A stretch of 64,000 nt of DNA. Origin: an uncultured Opitutia bacterium. GTDB lineage: Bacteria; Verrucomicrobiota; Verrucomicrobiia; Opitutales; Opitutaceae. Positions 59,620-64,000 of this stretch are shown here, one piece after another. Below the pieces are notes generated by a model, which made no database searches, was not told where the DNA came from, and saw nothing but the letters and a program-made list of their open reading frames with translations. The first letter of the stretch is position 1; every line of letters begins with the position of its first letter. A program made the translations under genes and the position numbers. Where the stretch lies: positions 124,001 through 188,000 of the forward strand of contig CAIPAH010000024.1 in the NCBI GenBank assembly GCA_903862955.1. The letters are read 5' to 3'.

Positions 59620-62358
59620 TTACGCATTTTCCCCGGTGGGAGCGGCCGGCGGTGCGGCGGCCAGCGTCGGTACGGCGGCCTCGGACGCCGGCGCGGCGAC
59701 TTCCGGTGCGGGCTCGATCACCTCGGGCGGCACTTCCGCCACGACCTGCGCCGTCAGCTGCACGAGTCCGCGCAGCGACGTGAAATGCTGGCTCAGGTCG
59801 AAGTCGCCACCCAACCCGCCGATGAGCTTGTCGAACAGGTCCTTCTTCGACGCCTTCAGCGCCTGGATGCGCTCCTCGATCGTGCCGGCGGTGACCATGC
59901 GATAGACGAACACCGTGCTCTTCTGTCCGATGCGGTGTACGCGGTCCACCGCCTGCGCCTCCACCGCGGGGTTCCACCAGGGATCGAGCAGGAAAACGTA
60001 ATCCGCCGCGTGCAGCGTGATGCCCGTGCCCGCCGCCTTCAGCGAAACCAGCATGACCGCCGCGCCGTTCGCTCCCTGGAATGACTGCACCGGCTTCAAC
60101 CGGTCCAGCGTCATGCCCGTCAGCTCGTAACGCGGCAGGTCCGGGAAATTCTTCACCAACGCCTCCCGCACGCGATCGAGGAGCATCACGAACTGCGAAA
60201 AGATCACGACCTTGTGCCCGCTGCCAACGACCTCGGCGAGCTTCTCCACCAGCAGGTTGATCTTGCCCGAGTCGCTCAGCGGCGACTTCAGCCACGGCAG
60301 CATGTCGGGATCGCAGCAGGTCTGGCGGAGTCGCGTCAGCAGCGCGAGGAAGCCGAAGGACTTTTCGCGCATCGCCGCGCCCACGTCGTCGCCTAGGCGC
60401 GCGAGGCCTTCCGTGCAAATGCGCGCGTATTCGGCGCGCTGCACGTCGGTCATCGGGCAAAGCAGGTCCATCTCCACCTTCGGCGGCAGCTCCGTCGCCA
60501 CCTCGTTCTTCGTGCGGCGCAGGATGAACGGCGCAAGCTGCGCGCGCAGGCGCTCCAGCGTGACGAGCCGGTCGGCATTGAGCGCGGCCTCGAAGCCCGC
60601 GCGGGAGCCGAGCAGGCCGGGCAGCAGGAAGCGGAAGATGCTCCAGAGGTCGAGCTGGCGGTTCTCCAGCGGTGTGCCGGTGAGCACCAGCCGGTGCCGC
60701 GCACGCACCGCAAAGCAGGTCTGCGTGATCTTGGCGTCGGGGTTCTTGATGAATTGCCCCTCGTCCAGCACCGCGTAGCCAAACTCGTGCGCGTCGAGCA
60801 GCTGGCGGTGCTTGCGCAACTGCGTGTAGCTCGCGAGCCAGATCACCGGTTCCGTGCGATGCGTGAAGTCGTGGCCGGTCTTCAACACGTCCACGGCTAG
60901 CTCCGGAAAGAATTTGCCAATCTCCTCGCGCCACACCGGCACCACGCTCGCGGGGCAGACGATCAGCACCGGCTTGTCGGTAATCCGGCGGGTAGCCAGC
61001 AGCGTCAGCACCTGCAGCGTCTTGCCCAGGCCCATCTCGTCGGCCAGCAGGCCATGGCAGCCCACGTCACAGAGGTGCGCCATCCACTCAACGCCGCGAC
61101 GCTGATACGGCCGGAGCACCTCCGGCAATGTCGGGGGGGCGGGCGGCGGCGCGAGCACCTGCTGGCGCCAGGCCTCGATCTCCGGCGAGAGCGTGAGCTT
61201 CAGCCGGGCGTCGTTGAACAGGGAGAAAATCAAATACGGCGACAGCGAGCCGTCGGCATGCGTCTCCGCGATATTGTGCCGCCACGCGCTGAACGACTCC
61301 CACTTCTCGCCCGCCAGCGCGACGATGCCCAGGTTTGGCAGGATCACGGGCGAACCGCCGCGCCGGAGCAGCGTGTTGACCTCCGAGTCCGTCAGCATCC
61401 GTTCGCCCGCGCGGAAGATCCACCGCAGGTTCAGCCCCGCGCCTTCCCCGCCCCCGCCGCCGGGCGCCGAGCGCTCCGCCACGGCCTCGATCTCGATGAT
61501 GCGCGTGCCCTTGAGCAGGTTCGCCGCGCGTTCGTCGAGCTCGATGGCGAACATCCGCCGCCAGGCTGGCAGCGTCGTCTTCAGAAAATTCGGGATCTCC
61601 ACCAGCGACTCGAGCACGTAAAGCCCGGTGTCCTGATGATAGTGAAAGTGCGCCTTGCGCGCGTAGGCCGCGAGGCCGATGAGCTTCGCGCGCTCGCCGG
61701 ACGAAACATGGCCGTTGCCGTTCGCATGCGCGGCGTTGCCGAGGGCCGGATGACGCGTCTCGCCGTCCGCCTCCGCCCAATAGGCCTGGAAAGTCAGTCC
61801 TGAGGTCTTGGTCTTGAAAACGAGCAGCAGCGTCCGCGACGGACCCGCCGGGGCATGCGCCGCAGTGCCTGCGCCGGCTGACGCGGCCAAGCCCGCTGGC
61901 TTGGCGGCGATGGGAGCGTGACCATTGCCGAGGCCATTGCCAGCAGCGGTGGATCCGTTCCGGAGACCTTGGCCCGCCGGAGTGTCCGCAGGCTTGGGCG
62001 TGCGGGGCGGCTCGCCCGGCAGCGGTGAAATCTCGTCCGCCACCAGCTCCTCAATCTCGTGCAAGCCCGCCACGGCCAACGCATGCGCAATGTCGAGATC
62101 GGTCGTCGAGGAGCGCACGGCCAGGCCGTTGGCCTCCCACTCGATCACCACGTATTCGTCCTTCTTCTCGACCCGGCGGTGAATAATAGCGTCCTTGGCG
62201 GTCAATTCCAGCTCCCGGACTTCCCCATCTCGATAAATCCGCCGGCCTTCTTCCAACTGACTGGCACTAAACGCGCCAGCCCAGTCATTTTCGAGTCGGT
62301 CAAACCAGGATTCGAGGGAATGAGGAGTGTAAACGCGCTTAGGGCCGTGCGATTGCAT
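59620..62358 (-). CDS. SNF2-family DNA helicase-like ATPase
   Basis: The 912-residue protein has a C-terminal SNF2 ATPase core: the Q-motif-like LRPYQRRGVEWMAHL, motif I ADEMGLGKT, DEGQFIKN (motif II, D-E-G-Q in place of D-E-A-Q/H), LVLTGTPLENRQLDLWSIF and the C-lobe VIFSQFVMLLDRV and DRVHRIGQKSTVFVYRMV. About 430 N-terminal residues include a low-complexity linker (about 135-180) and regions found in bacterial SNF2 proteins with a SWIM-like start, but no Cys/His SWIM ligands are visible. It translocates on double-stranded DNA and may remodel protein-DNA or transcription complexes. The start at ATG 62358 is chosen over a 53-residue upstream extension. Confidence 0.92.
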   Translation of the reverse strand: MQSHGPKRVYTPHSLESWFDRLENDWAGAFSASQLEEGRRIYRDGEVRELELTAKDAIIHRRVEKKDEYVVIEWEANGLAVRSSTTDLDIAHALAVAGLHEIEELVADEISPLPGEPPRTPKPADTPAGQGLRNGSTAAGNGLGNGHAPIAAKPAGLAASAGAGTAAHAPAGPSRTLLLVFKTKTSGLTFQAYWAEADGETRHPALGNAAHANGNGHVSSGERAKLIGLAAYARKAHFHYHQDTGLYVLESLVEIPNFLKTTLPAWRRMFAIELDERAANLLKGTRIIEIEAVAERSAPGGGGGEGAGLNLRWIFRAGERMLTDSEVNTLLRRGGSPVILPNLGIVALAGEKWESFSAWRHNIAETHADGSLSPYLIFSLFNDARLKLTLSPEIEAWRQQVLAPPPAPPTLPEVLRPYQRRGVEWMAHLCDVGCHGLLADEMGLGKTLQVLTLLATRRITDKPVLIVCPASVVPVWREEIGKFFPELAVDVLKTGHDFTHRTEPVIWLASYTQLRKHRQLLDAHEFGYAVLDEGQFIKNPDAKITQTCFAVRARHRLVLTGTPLENRQLDLWSIFRFLLPGLLGSRAGFEAALNADRLVTLERLRAQLAPFILRRTKNEVATELPPKVEMDLLCPMTDVQRAEYARICTEGLARLGDDVGAAMREKSFGFLALLTRLRQTCCDPDMLPWLKSPLSDSGKINLLVEKLAEVVGSGHKVVIFSQFVMLLDRVREALVKNFPDLPRYELTGMTLDRLKPVQSFQGANGAAVMLVSLKAAGTGITLHAADYVFLLDPWWNPAVEAQAVDRVHRIGQKSTVFVYRMVTAGTIEERIQALKASKKDLFDKLIGGLGGDFDLSQHFTSLRGLVQLTAQVVAEVPPEVIEPAPEVAAPASEAAVPTLAAAPPAAPTGENA

Positions 62359-62575
62359 CCGCTTAAAAGAACTGACCGTAGAACCCGAAATCCGGCGGGC
62401 AATCAAAATCTCACATAATTTGCATTGCCGGGATCTACTGTGACTTACGCATTCCGCCGTAGGGAGGTGTCCAGGGCTGGCGACGTCAAATTCCCGTAAT
62501 TGTAACGCGCGCGCCACGAATTCGGCACATTTCCGCGTTACTTTTCCGTCGCCCGGTTATGACAAAAACACCCAG
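62359..62575. promoter_or_regulatory. Divergent intergenic region between SNF2 and glycosyltransferase genes
   Basis: These 217 bases are clearly AT-richer in part (about 62340-62420) than the coding DNA and hold both promoters. No clear -35/-10 pair or repeat could be fixed by eye. A short frame ATG 62559 to TGA 62579 overlaps the GTG start; it is probably chance. Confidence 0.4.
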
Positions 62576-63718
62576 GTGAAACTCACCATCGTCACCGAAA
62601 CCTTCCCGCCCGAAATCAACGGGGTGGCCATGACCTTCGGCCATATCGCCCGGGAACTCGGCCGGCGCGGGCATCAGGTGACGGTTTGCCATCCGCGCCG
62701 CGACGACCTCGGCAAGGGCAAGGTCCACAGCGACTTCCAAACGCTGCCCCTCCCCGGCCTGCCCATCCCGGGCTACCCGCTGCTCCGCTTCGGCCTCCCC
62801 GCCGGCAGCACCCTCCGCCGACGCTGGCGCGCCGACCGGCCGGACCTCGTGCATGTCGTGACCGAGGGTCCGCTCGGCAGTTCAGCGGTCACCGCCGCGC
62901 GGGACCTTCGCCTGCCCGTCACTTCGAGTTTTCACACCAATTTCCACGCCTACACGCGTCACTACGGTTTCGCCCCGCTGCACCGCGCCACGCTGGGCTG
63001 GCTGCGTCGCGTGCACAACCGCACCCTGCGCACGTTCGCGCCGACGGCCGAGCTTTGCGCCGAGCTCTCCGATCACGGGTTCACCGGCCTGAGCGTGCTG
63101 TCGCGCGGCGTCGACACCGAGCAATTCACCCCCGCCAAGCGCTCCGCCGTTCTCCGGGCGTCGTGGGGCGCCGCGCCGGCCGACCCGGTCGTGCTTCACG
63201 CCGGGCGCATGGCGGCCGAAAAGAACTACCCGCTGCTCTTCCGCGCCTTTGACGCGATGCGCGCCGCCAATCCCGCCTGCCGCTTCGTCCTCGTCGGCGA
63301 CGGCCCGCTGCGGCCGAAATTCACCCGCGAGCATCCGACGTATCGCTTCACCGGCTTCATCCCGCGCCAGGAACTCGCCCGGCACTACGCCTCGGCCGAC
63401 ATCTACGTTCACGCGAGCCTGACGGAAACATTCGGCAACGTCCTCACCGAGGCGATGGCCAGCGGACTCGCCGTCGCCGGCTTCGATTACGCGGCCGCCC
63501 GCCAATTCCTCCGCGATGGCGAAAACGGCCTCAGCGCGCCCTGCGATCAGCCCGACGCGCTCATCGCCGCCGCCGTTCGCCTCGCCACCGACGCCCCGCT
63601 CCGCACCCGCCTCGCCGCCGCCGCGCGCACCACGATCGAGCCGCAATCGTGGACCAACGTCATCTCGCGCTTCGAGTCCGACCTGCTCGCCGTCGTCGCC
63701 GCGCACCGTCTTTCATGA
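62576..63718 (+). CDS. GT4-type glycosyltransferase (MgtA/PimB-like)
   Basis: The 380-residue protein has the GT-B fold pattern: TIVTETFPPEINGVAMTFGHIARELGRRGHQV, LVHVVTEGPLGSSAV, SFHTNFHAYTRHYG, VLSRGVDTEQFTPAKRS, VVLHAGRMAAEKNYPLL and ADIYVHASLTETFGNVLTEAMASGL with the E-x(7)-E motif. It most likely moves a hexose from a nucleotide-sugar to a lipid acceptor (diacylglycerol or phosphatidylinositol type). The start is GTG 62576. Its stop overlaps the ATG of the MGDG-synthase-like gene, so the two may act on the same glycolipid. Confidence 0.9.
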   Translation: MKLTIVTETFPPEINGVAMTFGHIARELGRRGHQVTVCHPRRDDLGKGKVHSDFQTLPLPGLPIPGYPLLRFGLPAGSTLRRRWRADRPDLVHVVTEGPLGSSAVTAARDLRLPVTSSFHTNFHAYTRHYGFAPLHRATLGWLRRVHNRTLRTFAPTAELCAELSDHGFTGLSVLSRGVDTEQFTPAKRSAVLRASWGAAPADPVVLHAGRMAAEKNYPLLFRAFDAMRAANPACRFVLVGDGPLRPKFTREHPTYRFTGFIPRQELARHYASADIYVHASLTETFGNVLTEAMASGLAVAGFDYAAARQFLRDGENGLSAPCDQPDALIAAAVRLATDAPLRTRLAAAARTTIEPQSWTNVISRFESDLLAVVAAHRLS

Positions 63719-64000
63719 GCAAGATCCTCATCCTCACCGCGAGTTTTGGCGAGGGCCACAACGCCGCCGCCCGTGCGCTCGCCGCCGCCGCCGACCGCGC
63801 CGGCGGCCCCGGCACCGCCTGCGTTGCCGACATCTTCGACCTCGCCGCCCCGCGCTACAACAACCTCGTCCGCCGCAGCTATCTGGCGCTGATCAACCGC
63901 GCGCCGCGCCTGTGGATCAAATTCTACCGCTGGAGCGACGAGTCCCGCATCGCCGAGCGCCAGGTGCGGTTCTTCTTCCGGGAAATGCGCGTCCTCCGCG
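63715..64000 (+). CDS. MGDG synthase-like glycosyltransferase (partial, cut by window end)
   Basis: The 95 visible residues start MSKILILTASFGEGHNAAARALA. This is the typical opening of the MGDG_synth family (GT28-type transferases to diacylglycerol) with the S-x-G-x-G-H motif. DIFDLAAPRYNNLVRRSYLALI and FYRWSDES continue the pattern. The frame is open at the window end, so the catalytic C-terminus is not seen. It overlaps the preceding glycosyltransferase gene by 4 bases, suggesting a two-gene glycolipid operon. Confidence 0.82.
   Translation, partial: MSKILILTASFGEGHNAAARALAAAADRAGGPGTACVADIFDLAAPRYNNLVRRSYLALINRAPRLWIKFYRWSDESRIAERQVRFFFREMRVLR

Noticed and set aside
62559-62579. Six-codon leader frame before the glycosyltransferase
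   Set aside because: Very short, no repeated codons or attenuator structure; probably chance.
1-64000. CRISPR arrays, insertion sequences, prophage genes, rRNA
   Set aside because: No regularly spaced direct repeats, transposase or phage structural genes were seen; palindromes are short and non-coding.

Overview
The window is high-GC DNA with tightly packed genes, little Shine-Dalgarno signal and many short palindromic repeats at gene borders. Gene content (calcineurin-like phosphoesterase with an SdrB-like N-terminus, DUF885 peptidase-like protein, heparinase II/III protein, URO-D-family methyltransferase-like protein, several TIR/TolB-like/TPR proteins) fits a Verrucomicrobiota bacterium, most likely Opitutaceae. 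That assignment is inference from gene style; no database search was possible. Long open frames opposite most real genes are a GC-bias effect and were left out.

Layout. (1) 1-5.1 kb: housekeeping and small enzymes: YebC-like regulator, double CDGSH iron-sulfur protein, GNAT acetyltransferase, phytanoyl-CoA-dioxygenase-like protein, AlkZ-related protein, metallophosphoesterase. (2) 5.2-10.9 kb: a carbohydrate-flavoured run: heparinase II/III-like protein, a secreted repeat protein and a membrane-anchored orphan sugar-binding protein. (3) 10.9-25.4 kb: racemase-like protein without catalytic cysteines, pyrimidine-nucleoside phosphorylase with a rewritten signature loop, argS, GYF-domain protein, YihY, SurA/PpiD-like chaperone, TolC-like protein, miaA, a YegS-like lipid kinase and DUF885.

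(4) 25.4-40.5 kb is the most unusual region. Six minus-strand genes, overlapping by 4 bases or separated by 7-17 bases, appear to form one operon. They encode a degenerate SIR2-like/TIR fusion, a STAND NTPase with a membrane segment and a long helical-repeat tail, and four more TIR proteins, three of them with TolB-like and TPR domains. All five TIR domains keep the Glu that is catalytic in TIR NADases. Divergently, across about 180 bases, lies a SLOG nucleotide-binding domain fused to a four-helix SLATT-like membrane domain. I read this as a candidate envelope- or infection-sensing system: STAND and TM-TIR proteins sense, TIR enzymes make an NAD-derived signal, and SLOG-4TM receives it and opens the membrane. 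It is Thoeris-like in logic but different in parts. This is a hypothesis.

(5) 40.5-46.9 kb: GGDEF response regulator coupled to an epimerase gene, trpA, an endonuclease/exonuclease/phosphatase protein, tRNA-His(GTG), URO-D-family protein and YdcF-like protein. (6) 47.0-57.3 kb is a phosphate block: DUF47-PiT transporter, a nested palindrome, then the minus-strand series phosphate-porin-like protein, pstS, terminator, pstC, pstA, pstB, phoU, phoB, phoR. (7) 57.3-64 kb: EIIA(Ntr)-CLC pair, SNF2-family helicase, and divergently a glycosyltransferase followed by the start of an MGDG-synthase-like gene cut by the window end.
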